Assembly (NCBI GenBank): GCA_963818855.1
Contig: CAWFUH010000005.1
Coordinates: forward strand, 248,001 to 312,000
DNA from: Bog-159 sp963818855
GTDB lineage: Bacteria; Acidobacteriota; Terriglobia; Bryobacterales; Bryobacteraceae
Direction of reading: 5' to 3'
DNA length: 64,000 bases
Of this stretch, positions 18,844 through 26,957 are shown one piece after another; positions within the stretch are counted from its first letter, which is position 1; every line of letters starts with the position of its first letter. The translations under genes and the position numbers were made by a program. Under the pieces are notes generated by a model. It saw only the letters and a program-made list of their open reading frames with translations. It was not told where the DNA came from and ran no database searches.

Positions 18844-20257
18844 AGTGGTTGTTCATCCGCGGCCTACTATCAATATAAGTCGTGCGCGCTTGTGAAACCT
18901 CCGGACCGAACAAAACGTTGGGAGCCAGGCGGACGAAGAAGTTCGCGCCGTACACCCAGTTCCGCCCGATGACATATGGCGCCAGGTCCGTGGCGCGGCC
19001 GTTCTCCAATCCGGAGAACAGGTGGAAGGAGAGGCGGGATGTGGCCAGAAGGGTCAATTGCCCCCATCCGCCCTTGGTGTGGACCGGGATCGCCGCGCCG
19101 GACGGCAGGATGGTGAAGCCTTCCAGGCCACCCACCGGCGCCGTGTTTTGCCCGCTGAAGAATGCGCCGGTGAATTCCAGCTTCGAGACGGGGTTGGTGA
19201 ACCAGTCGAGCGAAAACAAATTGGAAGGCACCGAATCGCCGGCCACGTGCGTAACGCTGGTGTGGAAACCGGGCGCGATTTCGACGCGCGGGCCTTCGGG
19301 AGAGTCACTTAGAAAACGATGATAGAACTCGAAGCGGCCTTCCAGGCCCGGACGCGCGGGCTCCGGCATTTGCACGTATTGCTGGTATGCCGCCACCTCG
19401 TTGGTTTGCACGGCACCAATTTGCGCGCGCAGGCCGGTCGAATCCGTGAAGCGGATCTTCTGTTCGAAGCGCACCTGCGGAGTCCAGAGCCACAGGTTCC
19501 CGGCGGCCGAAAGCGGCGCGAACTCCACTTGCGCCAGTGAAGTGGGCGAGCGCGGCGCGAAGATGGGCGGCTCCAGGCCCGCCATGATGCTCTGGTTGGG
19601 CCAATCGATGGCGATCTCGCCCGTGCGCAGGCGGAATCCGAAATCGAGCGGCGTGCCGGAGCCGCCCGCGAAATCCATGTAGACCGAGCCGTGCACTTTG
19701 CCATCGCCGAAAATTTGCGGACCGGAGTAATCCAGCCCAATGGTAGTCTGATAAAAACTGCCGCCGCCGTTGGCCTGGTTGCCCGGCCACGCGAACGTGG
19801 GGTATTCCATTCCGCCGCTGCCTTTGGAGTTCAGGAACGCATTAAATAGCGCCATGCCGGTGACGCGGATAGGGAACTTCTGGGAAGCTTCCACCTTGCT
19901 CTCGGCGAGTTCTTCGAGGCGGCTTTCGTCCACGGCGGTTTTCTCGTCGGGCGCCGGCGCGGCGGCGGGCGGCTGCGGCTGGCTATTGGCTTCCGCCAAC
20001 TGCTGGCGCAGTTGCCGGATCTCTTCGGCCATAGACTGGTTTTGCCGCTCCAGGCGGTCGAGCCGCTCGATGATCTGCGCCATATCGGGGCCAGCCGTTT
20101 GGGCCGCAAGGAATCCTGGCGCCAGCCACATGAGCACCATTCCGCGGATGGCATTTTTCGGAAAAAGACAGGAAACCGCTTGCTCACGCGCGCGCCTCAG
20201 AAGTGTGCCCATTTTCCGCAACCGGCAACTAGGGCGATTGATCGGCAGATTTTTCAT
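18815..20257 (-). CDS. Outer-membrane porin-like protein with N-terminal coiled coil
   Basis: A 480-residue exported protein. A hydrophobic export segment at about residues 38-52 (MVLMWLAPGFLAAQ) is followed by a coiled coil at about 57-95 (MAQIIERLDRLERQNQSMAE), a Pro/Ala linker, and about 340 residues of alternating aromatic strands typical of a beta-barrel (for example YDLALAYLF at the end). Coiled coil plus barrel is the DcaP/OprP-like or ComL-type porin layout. The start at 20257 has GGAG upstream; an internal start near 20212 is possible. It overlaps the receiver gene by 29 bases. Confidence 0.75.
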   Translation of the reverse strand: MKNLPINRPSCRLRKMGTLLRRAREQAVSCLFPKNAIRGMVLMWLAPGFLAAQTAGPDMAQIIERLDRLERQNQSMAEEIRQLRQQLAEANSQPQPPAAAPAPDEKTAVDESRLEELAESKVEASQKFPIRVTGMALFNAFLNSKGSGGMEYPTFAWPGNQANGGGSFYQTTIGLDYSGPQIFGDGKVHGSVYMDFAGGSGTPLDFGFRLRTGEIAIDWPNQSIMAGLEPPIFAPRSPTSLAQVEFAPLSAAGNLWLWTPQVRFEQKIRFTDSTGLRAQIGAVQTNEVAAYQQYVQMPEPARPGLEGRFEFYHRFLSDSPEGPRVEIAPGFHTSVTHVAGDSVPSNLFSLDWFTNPVSKLEFTGAFFSGQNTAPVGGLEGFTILPSGAAIPVHTKGGWGQLTLLATSRLSFHLFSGLENGRATDLAPYVIGRNWVYGANFFVRLAPNVLFGPEVSQARTTYIDSRPRMNNHYDLALAYLF

Positions 20258-20630
20258 CGAGGAGTTGCTCCAGTTTGAGCCGCACTAGGGCGGGTGAATA
20301 GGGTTTCGGAAAAAAGGCGTTCGCGCCGATAGACGCGAGACGCGCGGGCGTGCGGGGGTCCGTATCGCCGCTGACGACGATGATGGGCAGCCGTTGATGG
20401 CGCGGTTCCGCGCGGATCCGCTCGATGAATTCGAATCCGTCCATGCGCGGCATGTTGAGGTCGGTGACGACGGCGCTGACGGCGCACTCTCCGCTGGCCA
20501 GCAGACGCAAAGCATCCTGCGCCGTGGCCAGTACAGTCACGGCGATGTCCGGAATCGCCAGGAACGCCACTTCCAGGGTGGTAGCCCAGGAAGCGGCATC
20601 TTCCACTATGAGGATTGTACCGCCAGGCAT
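20229..20630 (-). CDS. Single-domain response regulator (CheY-like)
   Basis: A 133-residue stand-alone receiver domain. The acidic pocket is VEDA near residue 10, the phosphoacceptor Asp is in VVTDLNMPRMDGFEF (about 57), Thr/Ser in VVSGDTDP (about 87) and the conserved Lys in FFPKPYSP (about 109). There is no output domain, so it acts by protein contact. As first gene of an operon with a porin, a copper-type exported protein and a sensor kinase, it is probably that kinase's partner. Confidence 0.9.
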   Translation of the reverse strand: MPGGTILIVEDAASWATTLEVAFLAIPDIAVTVLATAQDALRLLASGECAVSAVVTDLNMPRMDGFEFIERIRAEPRHQRLPIIVVSGDTDPRTPARLASIGANAFFPKPYSPALVRLKLEQLLDEKSADQSP

Positions 20631-20955
20631 CGCAATGCTCCGTTACACGTCATCTGAATATTTTCACCTATTCGGGGCAGGAGCACGGTGGCGGGCCTGT
20701 AAAAAACCTGTAAAAGTTCATCCACCACAGTCGGTCTGCGATAAACAGGTACCGGATATCTCCGGCGGTATTCCGACAGAAACTCGTCCTCTGTCGCCCG
20801 CGCGAAGGTTTCAATCCTGTCGCCCTGCTAGGGCGGGCGGTTATGACGCTCCAGCCGTACGCCATCGCCGTGGAGGTGCAGGATGCCCCTCTCGCCAAGA
20901 GGCGCCCACGCGCCTTTGCGGGCTTGTTAGAAAACGCCGTCGGGTGGCGGACATG
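20631..20955. other. Intergenic region with a lone CRISPR-repeat-like motif
   Basis: No gene is apparent. At about 20806-20833 the plus strand reads GGTTTCAATCCTGTCGCCCTGC and continues as TAGGGCGG, with an inner CGCCCT-GCT-AGGGCG hairpin. This resembles a type I CRISPR repeat, but it is single, with no second copy within 300 bases. The promoter of the receiver operon should lie at 20640-20700. Confidence 0.4.
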
Positions 20956-21747
20956 CTAGACTCCCCCATCGAGTTTATCTCCAACCACCAGCAGCGCCCA
21001 GTCCCCTTTGTAGCGGGTCTCCAGAACCCGGCCGCCCTCTAATCCCGCCGCCACCGCGGGGATCTCCCACCCGTTGAAGCCGCTGAGCAAAGCCACTCCG
21101 CCTGCGCACAGGCAGCGCAACAAGTCCGGGGCCAGCCAGACGATGGCCTCCGGACTGATGTTGGCCGTGATCAATCCCGCCGCGGCGGACCTCACCCCGT
21201 CCACTGATCCCACGAACACGTTGGCGCCGGCATTACCGCGCGCGATCTCCACCGCCTCCAGGTCGATGTCGCACGCCCACACTGGCTCCGCCCCCAACAG
21301 CGCCGCAGCTTGTGCCAGTATGCCGGATCCGGTCCCCACATCCAGCATGTACATACCCGGACGTGCATACTTCTCCAGCGCCTCCAGGCACAACTGCGTG
21401 GTTTCGTGCCTGCCGGTGCCGAACGCCATTCCCGGATTCACCGCGATACGGAACCGCCCGTCGGGCGCCGGATCGCTACGCCACTCCGGGACCAGAAAGA
21501 AGCGCTCGCCCACCAGGATAGGCTCCCAGTCGGCCTGCGACGCGGCCACCCAGTCGCGCTCCTCTTCCTGCCGCCAGCTCACCGGATGAAACCGGCCGAT
21601 GAGCGCTCCGCGGTCCCATTCGTCTTCGAAGAAGGCGCGCAGCCGGGTGTCGCTCAGCTCCACGATGCCGCCCGCGCCCGCTTCCCAAAGCTCGGCGATG
21701 GCCAGGTCCGTCCGCTCGGGCGGGCACTCTATCTCGATCGAGAACAT
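20956..21747 (-). CDS. prmA: Ribosomal protein L11 methyltransferase
   Basis: A 263-residue PrmA, slightly short of the E. coli enzyme. The SAM-binding motif is MLDVGTGSGILAQAAALLGA (about residues 135-154), preceded by AVNPGMAFGTGRHETTQLCL (about 105-124), the classic PrmA signature. TANISPE (about 195) corresponds to the catalytic NxL/I motif. It trimethylates lysines and the N-terminus of ribosomal protein L11. The N-terminal substrate-recognition domain is present (residues 1-60). Divergent from the HEPN gene. Confidence 0.88.
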   Translation of the reverse strand: MFSIEIECPPERTDLAIAELWEAGAGGIVELSDTRLRAFFEDEWDRGALIGRFHPVSWRQEEERDWVAASQADWEPILVGERFFLVPEWRSDPAPDGRFRIAVNPGMAFGTGRHETTQLCLEALEKYARPGMYMLDVGTGSGILAQAAALLGAEPVWACDIDLEAVEIARGNAGANVFVGSVDGVRSAAAGLITANISPEAIVWLAPDLLRCLCAGGVALLSGFNGWEIPAVAAGLEGGRVLETRYKGDWALLVVGDKLDGGV

Positions 21748-21814
21748 CGGCGTTTAGAGGCATTCTCGCACGGTGCAATCCCGCGTTCGCGAATGTTCGG
21801 TACCATATCTCCAG

Positions 21815-22228
21815 ATGGACCGGAGAAATCTGCGAGCGTCGTCCCGGGTGCGTCTCGCGGAGGCCCGGGCTTTGCTGAAAGCGGGACTGCCGGATGGAGC
21901 TTACTATTTGGCCGGATATGCGGTGGAGTGCGCGCTTAAGGCATGCATCGCCAGGGCGACGCAGCGGTATGAATTTCCGGAGAAGAAGAGGGTTAACGCC
22001 AGCCATACGCACGATCTCGGTGAACTCGTAAAGGTCGCCGAATTGCAAGACGAGCAATTGGCGGCAGCGCATGCTGATCCGCTATTCCGAAAGTACTGGA
22101 ATGACGTGCGAGAATGGTCGGAGCAAAGCCGCTATGACAAGCATTCCGAGCAAAGCGCACTGGCGCTGATTGAAGCGATCGGCGACAGAAATCACAGAGT
22201 AATGAAATGGGCCAAGCGTTATTGGTAA
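21815..22228 (+). CDS. HEPN-domain protein
   Basis: From ATG 21815 the product is 137 residues, all helical. The segment LPDGAYYLAGYAVECALKAC (about residues 24-43) is the hallmark of HEPN domains, and the last third has YWNDVREWSEQSRYDKH, which supplies an Arg/His pair near the place of the family's R-x4-6-H motif, though with shorter spacing. HEPN proteins are often RNases acting as toxins with a partner encoded next door. It overlaps the following unknown gene by 22 bases, typical of toxin-antitoxin-like pairs. Confidence 0.8.
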   Translation: MDRRNLRASSRVRLAEARALLKAGLPDGAYYLAGYAVECALKACIARATQRYEFPEKKRVNASHTHDLGELVKVAELQDEQLAAAHADPLFRKYWNDVREWSEQSRYDKHSEQSALALIEAIGDRNHRVMKWAKRYW

Positions 22229-22590
22229 ACGTGGACCTCAATGCGGGCGCCGAAATCATTCGCATTCTGGATAATGCCGAAGTAAGAGTCAGCGTCGCCA
22301 CATGGATTGTATTCGATGAGTACGGTGACTGGCGGCTCCTCCTGTCATCCCGGCAACTCGATGCGGCCGGCCCCGGCAAAGCCTCGGGCCTGGTCTTCGA
22401 CGCGCTGGTTGCCGCGGACTTTCCGGTAGAAAAGACTCCGACGATTCTGATTTTGCCAACGACGGATTCCACCGTTCGCGCGCTGCGCCGGATCGCGAGC
22501 AGAGTCAAAACTGTGGAAGGCCTGCGGCTGGGCGGACAACAGATCGGAAAGCGCTGGGTGGAAGACGCCTACGCTTACCGAATTTCGTGA
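22207..22590 (+). CDS. Unknown partner of the HEPN protein
   Basis: A 127-residue protein starting inside the HEPN gene. It has an alpha/beta pattern (VRVSVATWIVFDEYGDWRLL, then TPTILILPTTDSTVRALRRI) and ends VEDAYAYRIS. It is not a MNT nucleotidyltransferase: no GSxxxGxxxxxSDxD motif is visible. I recognise no family. The overlap with the HEPN gene suggests translational coupling and a shared role, perhaps as antitoxin or regulator of the HEPN RNase; that is inference. Confidence 0.65.
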   Translation: MGQALLVNVDLNAGAEIIRILDNAEVRVSVATWIVFDEYGDWRLLLSSRQLDAAGPGKASGLVFDALVAADFPVEKTPTILILPTTDSTVRALRRIASRVKTVEGLRLGGQQIGKRWVEDAYAYRIS

Positions 22591-22603
22591 CCTAAAACAA
22601 GCT

Positions 22604-23488
22604 ATGAAACTACAAGGCATCATCCCCCCCATCACCACCCCCTTCGACCACGCCGGCAACATTTACGCCGCCAAGGTCCAGCACAATATCGAAAAATGGA
22701 ATCGCACCACGCTCGCCGGATACGTGGTAACCGGCTCCACCGGTGAGAGCGTCCTGCTCTCGGCCGAAGAGAAAATCGAACTGTGGGAAATGGTGGCGCG
22801 TTATGCCGCATCCGAAAAGCTGCTGATCGCGGGCACCGGCGTCGAAAGCGTGCGCGAGACCGTGTGTCTCACCAACCGCGCGGCGGAACTGGGCTACAAG
22901 GCCGCACTGGTCAAAACGCCGCATTATTACAAGAACCTGCTGAACCGCGCCGACGCGCAGACCCTCTATTACCGCGCGGTGGCCGACCAGTCGCGCATTC
23001 CGGTGATCATCTACAATTTCCCGCAGGCGACCGCACTCGATATCCCCGCCTCGGCCGTGGTGGAACTGTCCCACCATCCGAACATCATCGGCATCAAGGA
23101 AAGCTCCGGAAACATGGAGAAGGTGATGCAGATGATACGGGAATCGCGCCCCGGTTTCCAGGTGACGGTCGGTTCGGCGCCCACCCTGTGGCCTGCGCTG
23201 CTGATGGGCGCTACCGGCGGGATCCTGGCATTCGCTAACGCCGCGCCGTACGCCTGCATCGCCATCTGGGAGGCGTACCGCACGCGCGAAGACGAGGCCG
23301 CCCGCGACTGGCAGAACCGCATCGCGCGCGCCGCCGCGCTGATCACCACCAAATACGGCATTCCCGGCCTGAAGCACGCGATGGACCTCAACGGCTACTA
23401 CGGCGGCCCACCGCGTCTGCCGTTATCGGTCCCCACGCCGGAAGCCAAGCACGAGATCGAAGAAGCCTTTCAGGACTTGAAAGGCTGA
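22604..23488 (+). CDS. Dihydrodipicolinate synthase family aldolase
   Basis: A 294-residue TIM-barrel Schiff-base aldolase/lyase. GSTGESVLLSAEEKIEL (about residues 46-62) is the pyruvate-binding loop, YNFPQATALDIP (about 138) has the catalytic Tyr and IIGIKESSGNMEKV (about 161) the Schiff-base Lys. DapA itself, KDG aldolase, N-acetylneuraminate lyase and 4-hydroxy-2-oxoglutarate aldolase share these features. The GSTGE rather than GTTGE loop and the absence of lysine genes nearby make a sugar-acid or hydroxyproline-type aldolase at least as likely as DapA. Confidence 0.85.
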   Translation: MKLQGIIPPITTPFDHAGNIYAAKVQHNIEKWNRTTLAGYVVTGSTGESVLLSAEEKIELWEMVARYAASEKLLIAGTGVESVRETVCLTNRAAELGYKAALVKTPHYYKNLLNRADAQTLYYRAVADQSRIPVIIYNFPQATALDIPASAVVELSHHPNIIGIKESSGNMEKVMQMIRESRPGFQVTVGSAPTLWPALLMGATGGILAFANAAPYACIAIWEAYRTREDEAARDWQNRIARAAALITTKYGIPGLKHAMDLNGYYGGPPRLPLSVPTPEAKHEIEEAFQDLKG

Positions 23489-23557
23489 GCGGCCCGCAGT
23501 TGGCTTCAATCTTCAATCGGGCTGGCCGGCCGATTCCGTATCGCCCCGGAAATCTGA

Positions 23558-24901
23558 ATGGCAAAAACAGGGTTCCTCGATTCCGTCGATGGCGGCTGCA
23601 TACGGGGCTGGGCATACGACGATCAAAACCCGAATTCGCCGGCCATCGTCGATATCTGCATTAATGGAGAGATCGTCGCCACCATTGGCTGTTCGGAATT
23701 TCGCCAGGATCTGTTGGATGCCCACATCGGCGATGGCTGTCACGGCTTTTCGTACGAACTTCCCCAACTCGATGGCGATCTAACGGTGCGCTTCGCCGGC
23801 GGCGGCCCGGTCCTCCACAACGGCGTGTGCGTCTTGCCTGGATTGAGCTATCGCCTGCTGGTCTCTTCCGTGCTCGCCCGAGGCCTCTGGTCGATCGACA
23901 ACCTTAACGTATCGGAAACGGAGTTGGCGCTGGACGGCTGGTGTGTACCTCCGCGAGCTATTCCAGTGCCCTTCGAGATCGCCCATAATCGCGCCACGCT
24001 TGCGTTGACTCGTCACCCCCGCGATGACATCGCCCGCATGATCGGATTGGTTCGCGACGAGACTGGTTTCGGGTTTCGCGCGCAAAGTCCGCTTTCCGGC
24101 GCTTCCGGCGCGCACGAGTTTTCTTTTCAGCACGCCGGTTCGCGCCGCCCTTTCGATCCTCATCAGACCATTCACTATCTCGAAAGGGCCGCGCCCCTCC
24201 CACCGGCGGCGCTGCGCAAACGCGTCCATGGCGCGGAAGACGCAGCCAGTTTCATACGCGAGGGCTCCACCGTGTTTGTCAGGCTCGAGCGGGCACTCGA
24301 AGAATATTTTGCAAAATCAATCACCGGTTTTAGCCAGGTGCTCGATTGGGGTTGTGGTTCCGGACGGGTGCTCCGCTATTTTGCCGGCAGCGGCGCAACA
24401 AGCGTCACCGGCATGGACATTGATCCGCAAGCCATCGCCTGGTGCCGCCAGACTTTTCCGCTGGGCGCGTTCATCGCGGCCAGGCCGCAACCGCCGGCGC
24501 CAGTCGCAGCCGCTACTTTCGATCTCATTTACGGCATTTCCGTACTCACCCATTTAGGCGAGGACGATCAAATCAAATGGCTGCGGGAACTGCGGCGGAT
24601 CGCCAAGCCGAATGCCATAATTCTCTTAACCACATTTGGAGATATAGCGTGGTGGCGAGGCCGCCTGCCCTGGAACCGATACTCCACCTGGCGTTTAGAA
24701 AACTCGGGTTTTTACAACGCCGGGCCAAGTAAAGATCTGGACGAGACCGGAGTGGCGGACCCTGGCTATTATTGCAATGTATTCGTCTCGCACGAATTTA
24801 TTTTGCGTAACTGGTCACGGTATTTCGAAATCGTGGATATTCTGCCGGGAGCGATCGGCAATCTCCAGGATCTGATTATTCTGCGGAGGGGGGAGCCCTA
24901 G
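23558..24901 (+). CDS. SAM-dependent methyltransferase with N-terminal beta-sandwich domain
   Basis: A 447-residue two-part protein. Residues 1-75 form a small beta domain (GFLDSVDGGCIRGWAYDDQN, IVDICINGEIVATI, GDGCHGFSYELP) of the kind attached to glycosyltransferases and methyltransferases acting on surface glycans. The class I methyltransferase domain starts near residue 260 with VLDWGCGSGRVLRYFAGSG and continues with TGMDIDPQAIAWC, FDLIYGISVLTHL and a long C-terminal extension. The substrate is probably a glycan or lipid, but this is inference. A strong hairpin lies just downstream. Confidence 0.82.
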   Translation: MAKTGFLDSVDGGCIRGWAYDDQNPNSPAIVDICINGEIVATIGCSEFRQDLLDAHIGDGCHGFSYELPQLDGDLTVRFAGGGPVLHNGVCVLPGLSYRLLVSSVLARGLWSIDNLNVSETELALDGWCVPPRAIPVPFEIAHNRATLALTRHPRDDIARMIGLVRDETGFGFRAQSPLSGASGAHEFSFQHAGSRRPFDPHQTIHYLERAAPLPPAALRKRVHGAEDAASFIREGSTVFVRLERALEEYFAKSITGFSQVLDWGCGSGRVLRYFAGSGATSVTGMDIDPQAIAWCRQTFPLGAFIAARPQPPAPVAAATFDLIYGISVLTHLGEDDQIKWLRELRRIAKPNAIILLTTFGDIAWWRGRLPWNRYSTWRLENSGFYNAGPSKDLDETGVADPGYYCNVFVSHEFILRNWSRYFEIVDILPGAIGNLQDLIILRRGEP

Positions 24902-24909
24902 CCCACAAG

Positions 24910-24926
24910 AGCCACGCGCCGTGGCT
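24910..24926. terminator. Hairpin downstream of the methyltransferase
   Basis: AGCCACG-CGC-CGTGGCT is a perfect 7-bp stem nine bases after the methyltransferase stop, followed by TGTATCTTTC. It is a fair candidate for an intrinsic terminator although the T-tract is interrupted. Confidence 0.55.
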
Positions 24927-25045
24927 GTATCTTTCACGCTACGTGTTCGGCCAGACACGCCGAAGCATCGCACCGTACCCAAAATCAGCAGGTTAGCGCT
25001 GGCAGGCGGACTGCATTTATGCCGGCTGTGAACGGAGGCAATCAG

Positions 25046-25615
25046 ATGCGAGACACGCGGCGGCAATTGAGGTATGGCGAGGCGCTGGCGGCGCTGTTTG
25101 TGGCGGCGGGCGAAGCGATGGCGCAGGAGACTCAAACAGCGGCGCGGCGGATTGTGGTGAGTATCCCGGACCGCGCGCTGGCGCTGGTGGAAGGCGGGCA
25201 CGTGACGAAGATCTTTCCAGTAGCCGTGGGCGCAAAAGCTACACCCAGCCCGGCTGGCAGCTTCACGGTGGTGGCGCGCGTCTCTCATCCGACCTGGTAT
25301 GGGCCGGGCAAAGTGGTGCCCCCGGGCAGGCGCAACCCGCTCGGGCCGCGCTGGATCGGGCTGAGCCGCAAGGGCTACGGCATTCACGGCACCAGCAATC
25401 CGAATTCGATCGGGCACCCCGCGTCGCACGGATGCATCCGTATGCGCAACGCCGACGTAGAAATATTGTTCGGACTGGTGGCGGTGGGCGACCCAGTGGA
25501 ACTGTACGCGGAACGAACGGACGAAGTGTCGCGCATATTCGGCGTAGCCGCAGCCCCGCAGCAAGTGGCCGCCAACCGTGGACCGGCGGGCACGGTGATA
25601 GCAGGCGGTCAGTAA
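25046..25615 (+). CDS. L,D-transpeptidase (YkuD domain)
   Basis: I start at ATG 25046 because GGAGG lies seven bases upstream (25034-25038); an in-frame ATG at 25019 lacks one. The product is 189 residues. A short export signal (residues 10-27) precedes the YkuD domain, RRIVVSIPDRALALVEGG onward. The catalytic motif is IHGTSNPNSIGHPASHGCIR (about 112-131), with His, Ser/Cys nucleophile context SHGCIRM. Such enzymes make 3-3 cross-links in peptidoglycan or attach lipoproteins, in the periplasm. A Pro/Ala tail of about 25 residues follows. Confidence 0.9.
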   Translation: MRDTRRQLRYGEALAALFVAAGEAMAQETQTAARRIVVSIPDRALALVEGGHVTKIFPVAVGAKATPSPAGSFTVVARVSHPTWYGPGKVVPPGRRNPLGPRWIGLSRKGYGIHGTSNPNSIGHPASHGCIRMRNADVEILFGLVAVGDPVELYAERTDEVSRIFGVAAAPQQVAANRGPAGTVIAGGQ

Positions 25616-25627
25616 AGGAAAACTCCG

Positions 25628-25747
25628 ATGAATGAACTTGGCTTCTTGGCTCTGGTTTTGCTGGCGGGAACGACTTTTCCGCTGGCGTTTGGGATCGCGC
25701 GCTTGTGCCTGGCGGGAATGATTCGCGTGCTGGAACGACGACGTTAA
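25628..25747 (+). CDS. 39-residue single-helix membrane peptide
   Basis: ATG 25628 to TAA 25747, beginning 12 bases after the transpeptidase stop with AAAGGAAAAC upstream as a ribosome site. The peptide is one hydrophobic helix (LGFLALVLLAGTTFPLAFGI) followed by a basic end (LERRR). It is probably cotranscribed with the transpeptidase. No family recognised. Confidence 0.5.
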   Translation: MNELGFLALVLLAGTTFPLAFGIARLCLAGMIRVLERRR

Positions 25748-25759
25748 AAACAATCCGAA

Positions 25760-26367
25760 CGCGCGCGGCGCGGGGAATACACCAACGTTCAATATGCACG
25801 ATTCGCGGACGACCTGGTGAGTTTGATCGACGCTCATCCGCGGCATGACTGGCTGGTGAAGGTGGTGGAAAGGCGACTGCGCGAGGCGTTGGCGAAACTA
25901 CGAGTCGAGATCAATGAGTGCAAGAGTCGGATGGTCGATCCGGAGAAGGGAGAGGGTTTTTCGTTTCGGGGTTTTGAATATCGTCGCATTCGGAGCCGTA
26001 ATCGGGTGTGGCGACCCTACTATGTGCCGAAGCTGAAGAAGCGGACCGCGCTGTTTGCCAAACTCAGGGAGTTGCGACGCAACGTCAGCCAGCCGGTGGG
26101 AAAGTGATTGAGAGGATCAATCCGATCCTGCGGGGCTGGGTGAATTATTTTCGGATTGGCGATTCGAGTCGATGCTTCTCTATGGTGAAACGATGGGTAG
26201 AAAAGGAGGCCCGGCGGCACTTGATGCGTGCGAGTAATCGCCAGTGGATGGGTTGGAAACGGTGGAGTAGGGAGTGGCTTTACGACAGAGTCGGGCTGTT
26301 CAATGACTACCGCCGCCTGAGGCCACCGCAATTCCCGAAAGCCAATCCAATGCCAAACGTTCCATAG
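25760..26367 (+). pseudogene. 3' fragment of a group II intron reverse transcriptase/maturase
   Basis: The plus strand encodes the last third of the reverse transcriptase found intact at 53958-55169: YTNVQYARFADDLV with the catalytic Asp pair region, VERRLREALAKLRVEINECK, and after frame changes VIERINPILRGWVNYFRIGD and WSREWLYDRVGLFNDYRR. It begins abruptly near 25765 and has at least two indels compared with the intact copy (a short deletion near 26073 and one base lost near 26104, which makes a TGA). It cannot give a working enzyme. Domain V of the intron follows. Confidence 0.85.
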
Positions 26368-26391
26368 ACCTTGCTGCGAAGCAAACAGGAA

Positions 26392-26424
26392 AGCCTACTG
26401 CGGGAAATCCGCACGGTGCGCTTG
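26392..26424 (+). ncRNA. Group II intron domain V, decayed copy
   Basis: CTACTGCGGGAAATCCGCAC followed by GGTGCGCTTG forms the short GAAA-capped hairpin expected of domain V just after the maturase. It matches the copy at 53902-53936 except for a few bases. The lower stem is mispaired here, in line with decay. Confidence 0.55.
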
Positions 26425-26479
26425 ATGCGGCGGGGACTGGAAACGGGCTTATGGTTCTGCTAGTGAGGCACTCCCAAAG

Positions 26480-26957
26480 AAAACGGGGAGCCAACGGGGA
26501 GGCTGAACCTGGGAGCAGCGCGCCAGTCTTCGACCCCACCCATCCTGACGTTCCTGGCCGAGACGCGGGCATACGTGGAGGGGCGAGTTGCGCAATGGGG
26601 ATCGGCTCACCGGCAAACAGATCGCCGCCACCTCGAGAGTGTATTCTCCGCCTTACCCTAGGGAGTGGAGACCATCTATGCGCGCGCCGATTTCCGGTTT
26701 CGAAACTGCAACGAAGCGGTGCGGGCGTATGAAAAAGACGGGACGCGGTACATCGTCTCGGCGCGCAAGGCCTCCCGGCTAATCGACGAGTTGAAGGCGG
26801 CGCCCTGGGCCGGCTCGCCGAAGACGGTGCCGATGCCCAGTGCGAATTCCGTGATCAGCCGGAGGGCCGGAGCACAGGGCATCGATTTATCGCCCTGCGC
26901 TCCATCAAAAAGAAGACGCCGGCCACAGAGGGAGCGGCAGAACAATATCAGTTCGAA
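26480..26957 (+). pseudogene. IS1380-family transposase, N-terminal remnant
   Basis: Several frames together match the first 150 residues of the IS1380-type transposase at 52907-53809: ILTFLAETRAYVE, HLESVFSALP, VETIYARADF, VRAYEKDGTRYIVSARKASR and LIDELKAAPWAGSPKT. At least three indels and a stop break it. The homology stops near 26957, exactly at the end of the secreted-protein gene on the other strand, and resumes at 28119. Confidence 0.78.

Noticed and set aside
20800..20845. CRISPR array
   Set aside because: Only one repeat-like unit is present; no second repeat or spacer spacing within several hundred bases and no cas genes in the window.
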